From: CAVZAB01 sp963773155 | Lineage (GTDB): Bacteria > Pseudomonadota > Alphaproteobacteria > Rhizobiales > Beijerinckiaceae | Direction: 5' to 3' | Length of the DNA stretch: 64,000 nucleotides | Assembly (NCBI GenBank): GCA_963773155.1 | Contig: CAVZAB010000012.1 | Location: forward strand, 1 to 64,000 | In this document: piece after piece, positions 14,601 to 29,600 of the stretch | Numbering within the stretch: the stretch's first letter is position 1 | Layout: each line of letters begins with the position of its first letter | Notes under the pieces: generated by a model | What the model was told of the DNA's origin: nothing | The model's input: the letters and a program-made list of their open reading frames with translations, nothing else | The model's database searches: none | Program-made: the position numbers and the translations under genes

Positions 14601-17600
14601 GATCGGCTCAAAGCCGAGATGCGGCCGACCCTATTGCTTGAGGATAATTCGACAATGTCGAAACTGGCCGTTGGCTGGACCAAAAGCAGCGAGCCCACGG
14701 CGTCGCTCCTCTCCAATTGTTCAATCATCTTCGGGAGGTCGACGTCGCTTAGACCGTCTGCATAATTTGCCAAGAACATCGCTTCATTGCGAAGAAACGG
14801 CTCCACCGCCTTGAGCCGCTCGCCAATGTTGGCGAATGCCCCCGTCTCGACAAAGGTAATCGTCCAGTCATCGATGTCGCGGTTGATAAAATCGATCTTC
14901 TTGCCGCCCTGCGACAAGACAAAATTATTCGATACGGATTCGTCATATTTCAAGAAATAATCCTTGATCACATTGCCCTGATGGCCAAGGCAAAGGACGA
15001 AATCCTTGTGCCCGAAGTGCGCATAATATTTCATCAGATGCCAAAGAATCGGTCGTGTCCCAATTTGCACCATGGGCTTGGGGACGTCATCGAAATACCC
15101 TCTGAGCCGCATGCCGGCCCCGCCGCAAAAGAGTACTACCTTCATGTCCTACCCCTGTTCTCAAGAACGCTAAGCCGACACCCTAAGAGGCAAAACCCCC
15201 GCATCCCCGGACTATTCACTGGAAGCTGCCGATAAAGTTGACCTTTATCTACGAGACAACCATGAATACACTCGCTTGCCATTTCCGGCGTCACAAATTC
15301 ATAGAATGCTGTCCCATTGTTGTTGTAGCATACTTGCTGGTGGAACAATGAGTGAGATATAGTTGGCAATTGGATTAAAGAATTCCTACATTTGTTTGCT
15401 GATGGTGTTCTAGGAGGCGGACAGACCTGGGATAAAAGGCACAATTTCCGGCTATTAATTAATAACGGGTCAGGAATCCTTGGTCGTTTCCAGTCCGTTG
15501 CTGGTAGAGGCGGCAGCAGCGCGGCGTTCGTTTTTGCCCGAGCTTGAAGTCGCAACGCCCATTCGCTGAGTGATGTCCGCAGCGACTAGCGGCGCGCGAA
15601 GTGATTCCCCCTGCCAGCCGCTGGCCGTCATGCGATCGTGCCAATCGACCAACCATTGCCATTGTGATCGCCGGATGAGCACGATGCGAGAGCCGTCGAC
15701 TTATGCGCGCGGCCGACCCGAACTTCGGCTTTTGGGCGGCCGAGCGCCGGGTGGAGGAACAAGCCTAGAGGCTCGCCCTTTGCCTGAAGTTCCAGTTTTT
15801 TGGACGCAAATTTCGAATTCTGTTGGGTCGGGATTGCAGTCTTGCTGTCCGACTGCGCCTGGATCGTCTTGATCAAATCGAATGCCCGTTGCCGTTTTGG
15901 CCGGAGCTTCGAGGCTGGTTGCCGACTTTATGTACGACGCCAGCCTGATTTACGGCGCCTTCTATCGTCATTTTGCAGACAATAACGCGCTGAAGACGGC
16001 GGCGCTCGCAGCGGCTTTCGCCGGACCACAAAGCGCGCCTGGGGCGCGCTTGGCAGCCGAGACGCCGAGCGCGGCGGTTGCGAGCTATCGCCTCGATTAC
16101 CTCCAGGAATACCGCCTTGAAACGCCGGCTATGGGCCGCCCGGGGCCAACGCTGGCGGGCGACGTCGCTCGCCATTCACCAACATTGAGGGCGATTTATG
16201 GGGCGAACCTGGGCCGCATCGTCGAGACCTTGGCGTGCGGCGTGACCGGATCGGCGAAAGCGATGCTAGCCGGCGCCATCATGCTGGCGCGGGAGCGATC
16301 CCGAGACCGCGCGAGTGGCATTGTCGGCCTGTCGGGATGGCCTTGAGGCCAATGGAACCAAGCCGCGGCTGCGCTCAGTTCAATGCGCAGGCGCCCGACC
16401 GCTAAAGCGCCGGAGGGCCAAAGGAGTTTGTGAGCCGTCTCGGGCCCTTGGGTGGGCGAACGGGCCGACAAAAAGGACGCTGAGCCCATTATTGGGACAT
16501 TACGGCCTTGACGGGATCATAGGAAAACAGGTGCAATGCCATCAATCGTCGCATCTTCATGCCGACAAGTGAGAGGGAACGCACGCATGAGCGAGGCAAG
16601 CACCGCGCCGAAAACGTCGATGCAGAGATTTCTTGATGTCGTCGAGAGCGTCGGCAACAAGGTCCCACATCCCGTCGTTATCTTCCTCATCCTGATCGGC
16701 ATCGTTATCGCGCTATCTGCAGTGCTCGGTGCAATCGGGACCTCGGTCACTTTCGAGACCATCAATCCCGAAACCCATATGGTCGAAAAGCAGACGACCG
16801 AGCTGCGCAGCCTGCTTTCGATCGAGGGCATCCGCTTTCTCTATGCCTCGCTGATCCCCAATTTCATGAGTTTCACCGCCGTCGGCCTGATGATCGCGGC
16901 GATGATCGGCGCCGGCGTCGCCGAGGAATCGGGACTCGTCACCGCCCTGATCCGCAAACTCGTCCTCGTCTCGCCGGCCTGGGCCTTAACCTACATCCTC
17001 GCCTTCGTCGGCATTCTCGCCAGCATCGCCGCCGATGCCGGCTATCTGGTCCTGATACCGCTGGCCGGTATCGCCTATATGAGCGTTGGACGTCATCCAC
17101 TTGCCGGCCTAGCGCTCGGTTTTGCCGGCGTCGCCGGCGCTTTCACGGTCAATATGCTGATCAAGCCGCTTGATGCTGTTCTGGTTCAGTTCACCAATGA
17201 TGCGATCCATCTCGTCGATCCAGGTCGCTCGATCGGCCTTGCCTCGAACATCTGGTTTTCGATCGTCTCGGTGCTCTTCCTGACCGTTCTCATCGCGGTG
17301 ATTACCAATCGCATCATTGAACCGCGGCTCGGCGCGTATGATCGCTCGCTTGGCGAAGAGAGCCTGGCCGGCGAACAGGGCGGCGATCTCTCGGAGCAAG
17401 AAACGCGTGGCCTGTCCTATGCGCTCAGAGGATTGATTGGGCTCCTTGTCGTCTTTGCGCTGCTGACGTTGCCGCCCGGTGCGCCGCTGCGAAATCCGGA
17501 TACTGGCGAGTTGATCGGCAATTCGCCGTTCATGAACGGGCTGATCGCGCTGATCATGCTGATGTTCCTGATCACCGGTTGGTGCTATGGCATTGGTGCC

Positions 17601-20600
17601 GGCACACTCAAAACACTGACCGAGGTGATCAAGGCGATCGAAAAGGCGATCACCAGCCTGGGCGGCACGATTTTCCTGTTCTTCGTGCTGAGCCAGTTCG
17701 TCGCCTATTTCACCTATACGAATATCGGGCACGGTCATGGCGCTCAAAATGTCCTCCGTGCTGACAGCTGCCAATATCGGCGCGCTGCCGCTCCTGATCG
17801 GCTTCATCGTTGTCGTCGCCATCATCGATCTGCTGCTGACCGGCGCCATCGCCAAATGGGCGATCTTCGCGCCGGTCTTCGTGCCGCTGCTGATGAAGCT
17901 CGGCGTCGCACCCGAGGCGGTGCTCGCCGCCTACCGGGTCGCCGATTCGCCGATGAATGCGATCACGCCACTGAACGCCTATTTCGCGCTGGTGGTCGGC
18001 TTCGCCCAGAAATACGACAAAAATTCCGGTGTCGGCACCGTCGTTTCGCTGATGCTGCCCTATGTGGTCTGGATGTTCGTGCTGTGGACCGCTACTCTTC
18101 GCCGTCTGGCAATGGCTGGCCTTGCCTTGGGGTTTGTGAAGTTTGGGCGAAGGCGGGCCGAACCTGCGCGATAGGATACGGATAGGAAGGAGCCATGCCC
18201 ATGTCCTCTCGATGCGAAGTCCGCGGAAGCGCATCTCATGCGGTTTCTGCTCGTCGAGGGTGTGACCGGCCAGGAAGCGAAGATTGCGGCGGCGGTGAGC
18301 GAGGAATTGAAAGCCGTCGGCGTGCCGGCCTCGGCGATTCGCTTCGACGACGTCAACACGCGCATTCCGCTGCCGACCGAGACCGGCAATCTGATCGTCG
18401 ATTTGCCGGGCACGAGACCTGGACCGCGCCTATTGTTTTCGACGCATCTCGACACGGTGCCACTCTGTGCCGGGGCCAAGCCGCGGCGGGAGGGCAATCG
18501 CATCGTCACTGACGGCACGACCGCGCTCGGCGGCGACAACCGAACGGGCTGCGCGCTGCTGGTCACGCTCGTCGAGACGCTGATCAAGCACAAACTGCCG
18601 AACATCCACCGATCACGCTGCTCTTCACCGTGCGCGAAGAAAGCGGCCTGCACGGCGCCCGCGAACTGAAGCCCGCCGACCTCAACGGGGCGGCTATGTG
18701 CTTCAACGTCGATGGCAGGCTCGCGTCCGAACTGATCATCGGGGCGGTCGGTCAGGAGAACTGGGACGTCGAGATCAAGGGCAAGGCGTCGCATGCCGGC
18801 GTCGCGCCGGAAAAGGGCATCTCGGCTACCCTTGTTGGCGGCAATAGCGCTCGCCGAGGCGAGCGCGCGAGGGCTGGTTCGGCAAAGTCGTCAAGACGGA
18901 TGGAAACGGCACCAGCAATGTCGGCATTTTCGGCGGCAAGGACGGCAAGCCGGCCGGCGATGCGACCAATGTCGTCACCGACTACGTGTGCGATCAAGGG
19001 CGAAGCGCGCAGCCCCAAAGCGGCCTTTGCGACCAAGATCGCAGGGATTCGCGGCGGCCTTCGGCAAGGCCCAGGCCGAGGTCAAGGATGTCGAAGGCGA
19101 CGTCGCAGAGGTCAAATTCACACATACCGCCGCCTATCCGCCCTTCAATCTCGACGAGAAAAGCCCTGCCGTTCAGCACGCCGAAACGCGCTGTCGAATC
19201 GCTGGGGATGCAGCCAATCTACGTCTTTTCTAACGGCGGTCTCGATGCCAATTGGCTCGACAAGCATGGCGTGCCGACCGTCACCATCGGCGCGGGCCAG
19301 TTCGAAATCCATACGCTGAAGGAATATGTCGACCTCGATGAATTCGCCAAAGGATGCCAATTGGCGATTGCGTTGGCGACCATGAGCTAGCGCTCTCTAC
19401 ATGTGGGCGAGCGCATTGCGCATCGGCTCGCTCGAAATTGCGAAGCTGCCGGCGAGCGGCGCGTTCAGTTCGGTGATCACGAAGACGACCGAGGCTATCG
19501 CCAGGTCGCACAGAACAATGGCGCCAAGCGAAATGGCGTTCGGTCCGCAAATCAGACCGAAACTGACGAAGACGATGGCAAGCCAGAAGGCGAGAACGAG
19601 ATAGAAGGGCGTGGTACGCCAATTGCCGATCTGTTCGATCAATTGCCAGCGCTGCTGCAGCAGGCGATCGAATTGCTGGCGAATGGCGGCGGCAAGCGCG
19701 TCGCGCGCGGCATTCTGACCGCTGAGCGCCCAGATTTCGTCCTCAATCTTAGTAGAGCAGGTCGCCGAGTTCGGCATTCTCGATAGTGCCGGGTTGTTCG
19801 CTGGTGAACAGGTTGGCGGGATAGGCGACATTATCCGGGCGCGGTTCGTTGGGCCACGTCGTGGCGATTGCGCCCGCCGTATAGAGCTTGAGCCATTGGC
19901 GGGCTTGCGCAGCCTGCGGCCCGTAAGTGGCCAACAAATGATCCATGTGAATCAGGGTCGCTGCATAGGTTCGAATTCTGCCGTCGGTCAGATCGAACGA
20001 GGCCTTGGCGCTTGTCGTCAACAGGCCGAGCACGAGTGCCGTGAAGGTCACCAGCATGGTCGTGGTCAATTCCACGAGATTGCGCGTTTCCGGCGATCGA
20101 TGGGCCTCGCTCAGCCGGGTGCGCATCGCAAAGCCGGTACCGGCGCTGAGCAAGAGAGCGGAGAAAAGGAGGGTTGCCGAGCCGATGCTTCCCGTCACCC
20201 TTCGCCCCCATTCGTGCGTCACGCGACAGGCCTGATGATCCGCGCCGTGCCGCAGGCCCGGCAAACTCCTGCCGGCTAGCGCTCCGGATCAACCTTACGG
20301 CACTGCCCGTCCTCGATACTTGGGCCGTTGGCATATTGCAAGACCAGGACAAAACGGCCGTCGGGGGCCAAGTTCAGCCAATTGCCGTTGATGTCGGAGA
20401 AATGGTCGCGGCCCGGGTCGTCGCCGTAGGAACGCAAGTTCAGCGCGTCATCCTGGAAGGGCGCCTTTTCACCCATCGAATATTGTAGGTTGATCTCGTC
20501 GCGCATGAAGCAATGATCGCCAAGCACGGCGCGCGGCCCGATCTCATTGATGGCTGGCGTGCGCGCCGAGTAGGGCAGCCGGCTTTCCAGTATTTTGAGA

Positions 20601-23600
20601 TAATAGCCAATGCTGTCGCGGCACAGGCTGATGGTCTGGGGATCCGGCGCAACCGGCCGCAGGTTCATGAAAAACTGTCGTCGGCCGGATGGAAGGGTGA
20701 TTTGTCCGGCATAGGTCTGGTCGCCGCTCCGGATGATCCCGACCGAACGATTGACGAGGCAAGTGTATTGGCCGTAATGACCCTCGGCTATGGCGGCCAT
20801 CGGCAACAGAGCCAATAGTGCCGCGCCCGACAATGCATTGCGCATGACTGCTCCCTCCCATCCGGTGTGAGCTCATGCCTGCGAGTGCTGGTTGCCTAGA
20901 CGGCCGTGCGGATAGCCCGGCTGTCGCGCGCTGTCCGCAGGCCTCGCGCCAGCGCCGGCAATTGCAGGACCTTCGCCCTTTGCCCGGCGACGAGGCAGGT
21001 GAGGCGCACGATGCGCCCATCGGCGAATTCGAGCGCATCGCGCTCGTAGGCTTCGCGTCGATTACCCAAGTGTCGGAAGATTGCCGTTCGGTAGCTCGTG
21101 CGCACCAGGAAACTTCCGCCACGGCGCAGGAACGACCAGAAATTGCGATCGCGATAGGCGACCGGGTCAACGAAGGCTAGTTCGGTTCCCGGGAAAAGAC
21201 ACACAGCCGTTTCGCGATCGCCGCCGGCGGCAAACCCGCGCACGCCGTAGCCAAAGCTCCGGGTGACAAGATCATCGTCAGCCTCTGCATGGCGTGATCG
21301 CTGACTCTGCAAGCTGTAATCGCACATGACAATACCCCATTGCCCATGCCACCACCCAGCTCTGACAGTCTATGCCATTTGCACCCTGCTGTCATGCCTT
21401 GATTGGCAAGGCCAGCGAGTTTTCGGGCACGGGCACATTGCCAGATTGCAATTTCCTGCCCAATATGCCGGCGGAGCCTGGCCGGAGCGAAGGATTGCCG
21501 AATATTCCACGCCGACTGACGCGCCGCCCTTATGCATTTGGCGCCGGCGGTGCGCTCTTGGCGCTGTTCCTTCTGACTGGCTGCAACGACAAGAACACCT
21601 ATATCCCGCCGCCGCTGCCGAAGGTTCGAGTTGCCGAGCCGCTGCGCCTGCCGGCAACTCTCTATCTCGATCTCACCGGCAATACCCAGGCGGTCAATAC
21701 AGTGACCCTCAATGCCCGCGTGCAAGGCTTTCTGACCTCGATCGATTACACGGACGGAGCGGGCGTCCACAAGGGTGACCGTCTCTTCACGATCGAAAAG
21801 GACGCCTATCTCGCATCCCTCGACCAGGCCAAGGCCACGCTCGCCTCGCAGCAGGCTGCCCTTGTTCAGGCGCAGCAGGAATTTGCCCGCAAATCGACAC
21901 TTGGCAAACAGGATTTCGCCTCGGCGGCCTCGGTCGAGGACGCCAAAGCCAAGCTCGATCAAGCCAATGCCGGGGTAGACGGTGCCAAGGCCAGCATCCA
22001 GACGGCGCAGATCAATCTCGGCTATACGGAGATCACGGCGCCGTTTGACGGAACGATGACCAATCATCTCGTCGATGTCGGCGCGCTCGTCGGGGTCGGC
22101 GGTCCGACCGCCCTTGCAACGATCATCGCGACCAACCCGATCTACGTCGTTTTCAACGTCGCCGAGCCGCAGGTTTTGAAAATCAAGGCGGAGCTGGCGA
22201 GACAGGGAAGGCAGAAGCTCGTGCCGGAGACAATCCCGGTCGAGGTCGGGCTGCAGTCGGAGAGCGGCTATCCGCATATCGGGCATCTCGACTACATTGC
22301 CCCGCAGGTCGATCCGGCGACCGGAACGCTGACGGTGCGCGGGGTCCTCGACAATCCCACCGGCGCCCTCCTGCCTGGCCTTTTCGTCAGGGTCAGGGTG
22401 CCGGTCACCCATATTGCAGATGCCTTGATGGTCGCCGAGACGACAATCGGGACCGGCCAGACCGGGACCTATGTTCTGGTGGTCGGCACCGACGACGTGG
22501 TCGCGCAGCGGCCAGTCACGCTCGGCCAGAGCCAGGACGGCGGGCTGCGACTGGTCACGGCGGGTCTCGACCCGAGCGATCGCGTTATCGTCGGTGGCCT
22601 GCAATTCGCGGTGCCGGGCAACAAGGTTGTCCCGGCGATGGTGAGCATGCTGGCAGACGCGGCCAGCGCGCCGTTGGTAAAGCCGTGAACCGTCCCGGGC
22701 CAAACTGGAGCTTTCGATGATCTCGCGGTTCTTCATCGAGCGACCTGTTCTGGCCAATGTTCTGGCCCTGTTGACGATCCTGATCGGCGCCGTCGCCATG
22801 TGGCGCCTGCCGGTTGCCCAATATCCCAATGTCGTGCCCCCGACCGTCCAGGTGACGACGGTCTATCCCGGCGCCAATGCGCAAACGGTGATCGACACGG
22901 TTGGCCTGCCGATCGAGCAGCAGATCAACGGCGTCGAGCATATGCTCTACATGCAATCGACCAGCGCGAGCGACGGCACCTATTCGCTGGTGATCACTTT
23001 CGAAATCGGCACCGATCCCAACTTCGCCCAGGTACTTGTCCAGAATCGTGTCGCCGCGGCAATGGCATCGTTGCCGCAACCCGTCCAGATCCAGGGCGTG
23101 GTGGCGCAGAAGCGCTCGACATCGATTTTGCAATTTGTCACGCTGACCTCCGATGACCGGCGTTATGACAGCCTGTTTCTCGCCAATTACGGAATCATCA
23201 ATGTTCAAAACGAACTCGCGCGTCTGCCGGGCGTGGGCAATGTCGCCGTCTTTGGTGCCGGGCAATATGCCATGCGGATCTGGCTCGATCCGCCCCTGCT
23301 TCAAGCCCGTGGTCTGACCCCGCAAGATGTTGTCAATGCAGTCCAGAGCCAGAGCCAGGAAGTCGCGGCCGGCGTCATCGGCATGCCGCCGGTGCCGAGC
23401 GGCCAGAACTTTCAATATGTCGTCAACGTCAACGGAAGGCTCAACGAGGCGAGCGCGTTTGAGAACATCATCGTCAAAGTCGATGCGGCCAACGGCGGCC
23501 AGATCACCAGGGTCGGCGACGTCGGCCGAGTCGAATTGGGCGCCCAGACCTACAGCCAGTCCTTTGCGCTGAACGGCAAGCCGGCGGCGGGGATTGCGAT

Positions 23601-26600
23601 CTATCAATTGCCGGAGGCCAATGCGATCGAGGTGGCGGGTCAAGTGCGGGCCAAGATGGCCGATCTTGCCGCGCGCTTTCCGGCCGGCCTCAAATATGCC
23701 GTGCCATTCGACACGACAACCTTTGTCTTTGCGGCAATCAAGGAGGTTTACAAAAGCTTGGTCGAGGCGGCCCTGCTCGTCCTCGTCGTGATCTTGGTCT
23801 TTCTGCAGGATTGGCGCGCCATGCTGGTGCCAGCAACAACGGTGCCGGTCACCATTATCGGCGCTTTTGCGGCAATGGCCGCCTTCGGTTTCAGCGTCAA
23901 TCTGTCGACCCTATTTGCCATCGTGCTCGCCATTGGCATCGTGGTCGACGACGCTATCGTCATTGTCGAGGGCGTTGCCCGGCAGATTGACGCCGGCATG
24001 AAAAGCGTGCCGGCGGCCGAGCGCGCCATGGACGAATTGCTCGGCCCGATCATCGGCATAACTTTGGTCCTGATGGCGGTTTTCATACCGGCCGCCTTTC
24101 TCCCGGGCCTGACCGGTCGCCTGTATCAGCAGTTCGCTCTGGTCATTGCCGCAACCGCGCTAATCAGCGCGGTCAATGCGATCACGCTGAAACCGACGCA
24201 ATGTGCCTTGTGGTTGCGTCCGACCGTAAAGCTCGACAAGCGCAATTGGTTCTATCGCGGGTTCAATCGGGCCTATCAATGGAGCGAGGATGCCTATGCC
24301 GGCGTCCTTGGCCGGATGGTCAACCGCAGCTCTCTGATGGTTGTTCTCGCGCTAATTCTGATGGGTTTTGCGCTATGGGGCCTGGTCCGGCTGCCAACCG
24401 GTTTTCTGCCGATCGAGGACCAGGGCTATGTTCTCGTCGGTGCTCAATTGCCCGACGGCGCTTCGCTCGAGCGCACCAACCGGGTCATGCAGCGCATTGC
24501 CGAAATCGGCCAGGCAACACCGGGGGTCGATAACGTCATCGGAATCGGCGGCATATCGGTGCTCGACAACAATGCCAGTTCGCCGAGCAGCGGCGTCGTG
24601 TATCTCGTCTTGAAGGATTGGAGCTTGCGCGAAAAAGCCGGCGGCCAGGATTTGCGCAGCATCTATCTCTCTCTCAACAAGGCGGTCCTAGCGATCGACG
24701 AGGCCAAGACTTTTGTGTTGCTGCCACCGCCGATCCAGGGCATTGGCAATTCCGGCGGCTTTACCATGCAGATCCTGGTCAGGGACGGCAGTTTCGACAA
24801 TGCGATGCTGGAAAAAGCTGCGTTGACCATGGTGGCGCGCGGTGAGACCCAATCCGCCCTGCAGCATCTGATCAGCCCGTTCCGGGCTGGTGTTCCGCAA
24901 TTGCAGATCGCCATCGACCGGATCAAGGCAGAGACGCTCGGGGTTACGGTCGGCCAGGTCTTCTCGGCGCTCGTCGGCTACGTCGGTTCGAGCTATGTCA
25001 CCCAATTCAACCGATTCGGCCGGACCTTCCAGGTCTATGTGCAAGCCGATTCGAAATATCGCTTGCGAGCCGAGGATTTGACCCAGCTCAAAGTGAAGGC
25101 GGGCAATGGTACGATGGTGCCGCTCGGGACCTTGATCGAGGTGAAGACCGTGATCGGCCCCAATCTCATTAGCCTGTATAATCTCTATCCGACGGCAACG
25201 CTGATCGGGGCGGCGGCGGATGGTTTTAGCTCGGGCCAAGCACTAAGTGTCATGGAACAGATCGCCGCCCAGACCTTGCCGTCGAGCATGGGCTATGCAT
25301 GGAGCGGCATGTCTTATCAGGAAAAGGCGGTCGGGACGCAAATCTATTTTGTCTTCGCGATGACCTTGCTTTTCGTCTATTTTGTCCTCGCCGGGCAATA
25401 TGAAAGCTGGATCCTTCCCCTGTCGGTCTTGCTGTCCGTGCCGCTCGCGCTGCTGGGCGTCGTTGCGGCGTTCGGGCTCGTTCAGGCGGCCGGAATTGGC
25501 GGCCTTTCGAACAATCTTTATGTCCAGATCGGCCTCATTCTCCTGATCGCCCTGTCGAGCAAGAATGCGATTTTGATCGTCGAATTCGCCCGGGAGAAAT
25601 GCGCCGCCGGCGAAGCCGTGGCGACGGCGGCGGTTGCGGCGGCCCGCCTGCGATTCCGGCCAATTCTAATGACCTCCTTCGCGTTTATACTCGGCGTCCT
25701 GCCGCTGGTTCTGGCAACGGGCGCCGGGGCCTCGGCGCGCAAATCGCTGGGCATCGCCGTTTTCAGCGGCATGCTCGCTTCGACCTTCCTCGCCGTCCTC
25801 TTCGTGCCTTCCTTCTTCATGGTGTTCCACCGGTTGGAAACGTGGCGCAAGGGCAACAAGGGCGCTAAGACGGCAGCGCCCGCGGACAAGGGCCGCACCG
25901 CACCTGCAGCCTGACGGGCAGAGGAGGACGCTGGTTGCCGGTTGGCACTGCGCTTGCTTTGCTGAGCCGACTGGCCAGCCCCGGACCATTCCGGGGCGCC
26001 GCGGGAGGCACCATTCCTTGTTTGATTCGACTGATTTTTGGTTGTCCGCTTTAGCCTATGGCGCGATGGCGGCGGCGGTCCTGGCCGGGCGCCAGGCGAT
26101 TAACGCCTTCATTTCCGATTTGCTGTCGCCCTACCGGCCGAAAATTTGGGTCGAGGCCTTGCCGCGCCCGACCCGCCGTAGGGGAGGGCTGCCGCGCCGG
26201 CTCTTGCCGACCGGCCGGACCGGGGCTGGTCCGATGCGCAGAACGGGACAGAGCCGTACCGGTGAGGGACACGGCCAGGGGCGTTGAGGCCGGCTGGACT
26301 ATGCCCTGCGACCTGGCCTAGCCTAGATTGGCCGGCATTGATTGGCCGGCCGACCGGAGGAAACCAGATGAATAGCAATTTGTGTGGGGGCGCTCTTTTG
26401 GCCCTGTTGCTCGCGAGTGCGCCGGCGGCAGCCCAGAGCCAAGCGAAGGTCGGGACGCTTTCATGTGATGTTTCGGCGGGCATCGGCCTGTTCATCGTCC
26501 AGAAGCAGAGCATGAGCTGCACGTTCACGCCGGATCGCGGCGGTGTCATCAGCCATTATACCGGCCAGATCGTGGAATATGGGATCGCTCTCGGCGCGGT

Positions 26601-29600
26601 TGAACGGGGGCGCCTGGTTTGGGGCGTTATTGCGGCGACCGAGGGTATTGCGTCCGGCGCGCTCGCTGGCAGCTATGCCGGCGTCGGCGCCGAGGCGACG
26701 GCAGGCCTGGGGCTTGGCGCCAACGTTCTGGTCGGGGGAACGGGCCGGGCCTTCTCGCTGCAGCCCCTCTCAATCGAGGGCCAAGTCGGCGTCAACCTCG
26801 CCGCCGGGGTAACCACCCTGACCCTGGCATCGGCGCCCTAAAATTGCCGTCAGCGAAAATCGCTGACGCCCAGCGAAATGGCGGTCTCGCGACCGAATTG
26901 GACCAGCGCTGCGACGAAGAAGCCGAGCGCGGTGATGAATAAGAGTGCCACCAGAACCTCGACATTGATCTTGGTTAGCGCGCCGACGAAAGCCAGAATG
27001 ATCAGAAGGGCGGTCGCGACGCCGGCAATCACCGCAAATTGAACCGAGCCGGTCAACAGCTTCGAGCGGCGTTCGAACCGCGCCAGTTCGGCGGTAAGCT
27101 CACTCGCGCCAATCGCCGTCGCCGAATTGGCGCGAAGAGCGCGCGCCCGGTCGAGAATGCGCCCGAGCTGGGCATGCAGAAGCGAGATGAAGCCGATAAC
27201 CCCGCCGAGGAGAAAGGCCGGGGCTGTCGCAAGCCCAATAACGTGTGAGATCTCTGCTAAGGTCAGTCCATTGATCATCATCGAGAGCTTTCGGTCTGTC
27301 AGTGGATTTCGGGTTGCGCGAGAGATCTCGACGCTCCTCCAGTCTACGGAAATTTGCATCGCCATGCGAAGCCGGCCTCAGCCGCCCTGCGGCCCTTGGG
27401 CCTGATCCTGTTCGATCGGGCCAGAGAGAAGGGTTGCCACCCAGCGGCTTGCGGGGTGCTGCGCGCAGAAGGTCAACAGCGCAATGACGATCGGAACGCC
27501 GATGAAAGTGCCTGGGATTCCCCATAAAAAAGCCCAGGCGAAAACGGCAAACAGGACAAGGAAGGGTGACATCGACAGGGCGCTGCCGGCGATCCTTGGC
27601 TCGAGATAGGACCCGACAAGAAATTGAATGAGATTGAGACAGATGAAAATCAGGATCGCCGTCTGCCAGGATTCGAACTGGGCAATCGCGAAAAGGGTTG
27701 GGAAGACAGTGGCGATCAACGGCCCGATGAACGGGATGTAATTGAGCGCGAAGGCGATGACTCCCCATTCCGTGGCCAAATGCAGCCCCGATAGCGTGGC
27801 AAAGACAAAGACGAGCAAGCCGGTCATCAGGCTCATCAAGGTTCGAACCCACATGTATTTTCGAAACTTGGCGGCTGTCTCGGCACAGGCTCTGAGGACG
27901 AGCAGGCCCGCTTCCTGATTGTGGAGCCGCCGCAAGTGCGCCGCCGCATCGTCAACCTCGAGCAGGCCGAGCATCACATAGATCAGCACGATCAGCGAAA
28001 AACTCAGCGTATTGTTGATTCGGGCGGTCATTTCCTGAAAGACCCGGATCAGCCAGCCGACGCTGAAATGCTCGCTCCAGACTCCGGCGAGCACGATGCC
28101 GTGCGCTTCGAGCCACAGGCTGATCTGCCCATAGAGGGACTGGAAGCGCGCGGCGTCGTTGATCAACCAGCGGCCGACCTGGCTGAAGCCCCAGGCAACC
28201 ATCGAGGCAAAGGCTGACAGAACAATGATCGTCGTGAGGATGCTGATGGCGAGCGCGACGAGTTTCGGCAACCGCGCCTCGAGGCGCCGTTGAAACGGCC
28301 AGACAATGGCAATGGTAAACAAGGCAAAGGCCAGCGGCGCAAAGACGCTCGAAGCAACAGACAGCGTGGCGACAACGAGGATTGCCGCAATTAAGCCGAC
28401 CATAGTGCGAAGCACAGGATCGGAATGTCTTGCCGCTTTGGTGTCGAAATCGCCCATCTGTCGCCTCGGCCCGCCGTGTTGGGTGATATAGGACTAGGCC
28501 TCTTGGTCAAGTACCGCCACAGAAAGAGCCGCGCGGCGACATTGTTCGCAAGTCCGCGGTTTGCTAAAGCATGGGTAGAGCGGGCGTTTGAGGCGGCCGG
28601 CTTTGGCCGGCTGCTGCACCAGGAAAGGGATCGCGTGGAGGAATTGGGTCGAGATCGCGGTGTCTTCTACATGACGATCGGGACGATTTTCATCGTCGCG
28701 CTGGTTGTGGTTCTGTCCGGCCTGGTCATCATCGCCCATGGCGCCTCGCAAAATTACCGGATTGAGGTCTTCGGACTGATCATGGGCTCGACCAGCTTTG
28801 GCCTCGCCTGTGTTGGTCTGGGCTGCCTTTGCCTGTTCCTCCTGTATCGCAACGCTATGCCGAAAATCAGGGCGATCCTTTCTGCGCCCGCCAATCGGGC
28901 CGGCGATTGAAGGCCGGTCCGCCATGCGCGCGGTAAGATTTCTGCAGCGAACGGCTAGCCTTGCCGCGCTTGTTGTCGTTGGCGTTTTGGCAGTGCGGGC
29001 CGTCAATTCGCAGCGCGGTCGCCCGCTCGCGCTCTGGCATACTTATCATCCCCAGGAATTGAGCCTCCAGGCGCTCGATCGGGCCGATTGGGCCGATTAT
29101 TTGAAGGCCGAGGATCGCCTGCTGGCTGGCGTGCGCCGCGAGGTCACCGAAAAACTGGCGCCCGATGATCAAGGAGCGATTAACCGCTATTTCGATGGCA
29201 GCCTGGTCTATCCCGGTCATTTCGAGCGCGACTGGAACCGTTCATTTCTGCTCGAACCCGATGGCCCCGCGCAGGGGGCCGTCGTTCTGCTGCATGGTCT
29301 GACGGATTCGCCCTATAGTATGCGCCATATTGCCAAGCTTTATCGCGACCACGGCTATCTCGCCTTGGCGATCAGACTGCCGGGCCACGGCAGCGTGCCT
29401 GGTGGGCTGGCACAAGCGACCTTCCCGGAATGGCAGGCCGCCACCCGGCTTGCCGTGCGCGAGGCGAGACGGCGGGTCGGGCCGGCGGTTCCCCTGCATC
29501 TCGTCGGCTATTCCAATGGCGGCACGTTGGCGCTGATGTATGCGATGGAGGCGCTGGATAATGGCGCCCTGTCCCCGCCGACCCGCATTGTCCTGCTGTC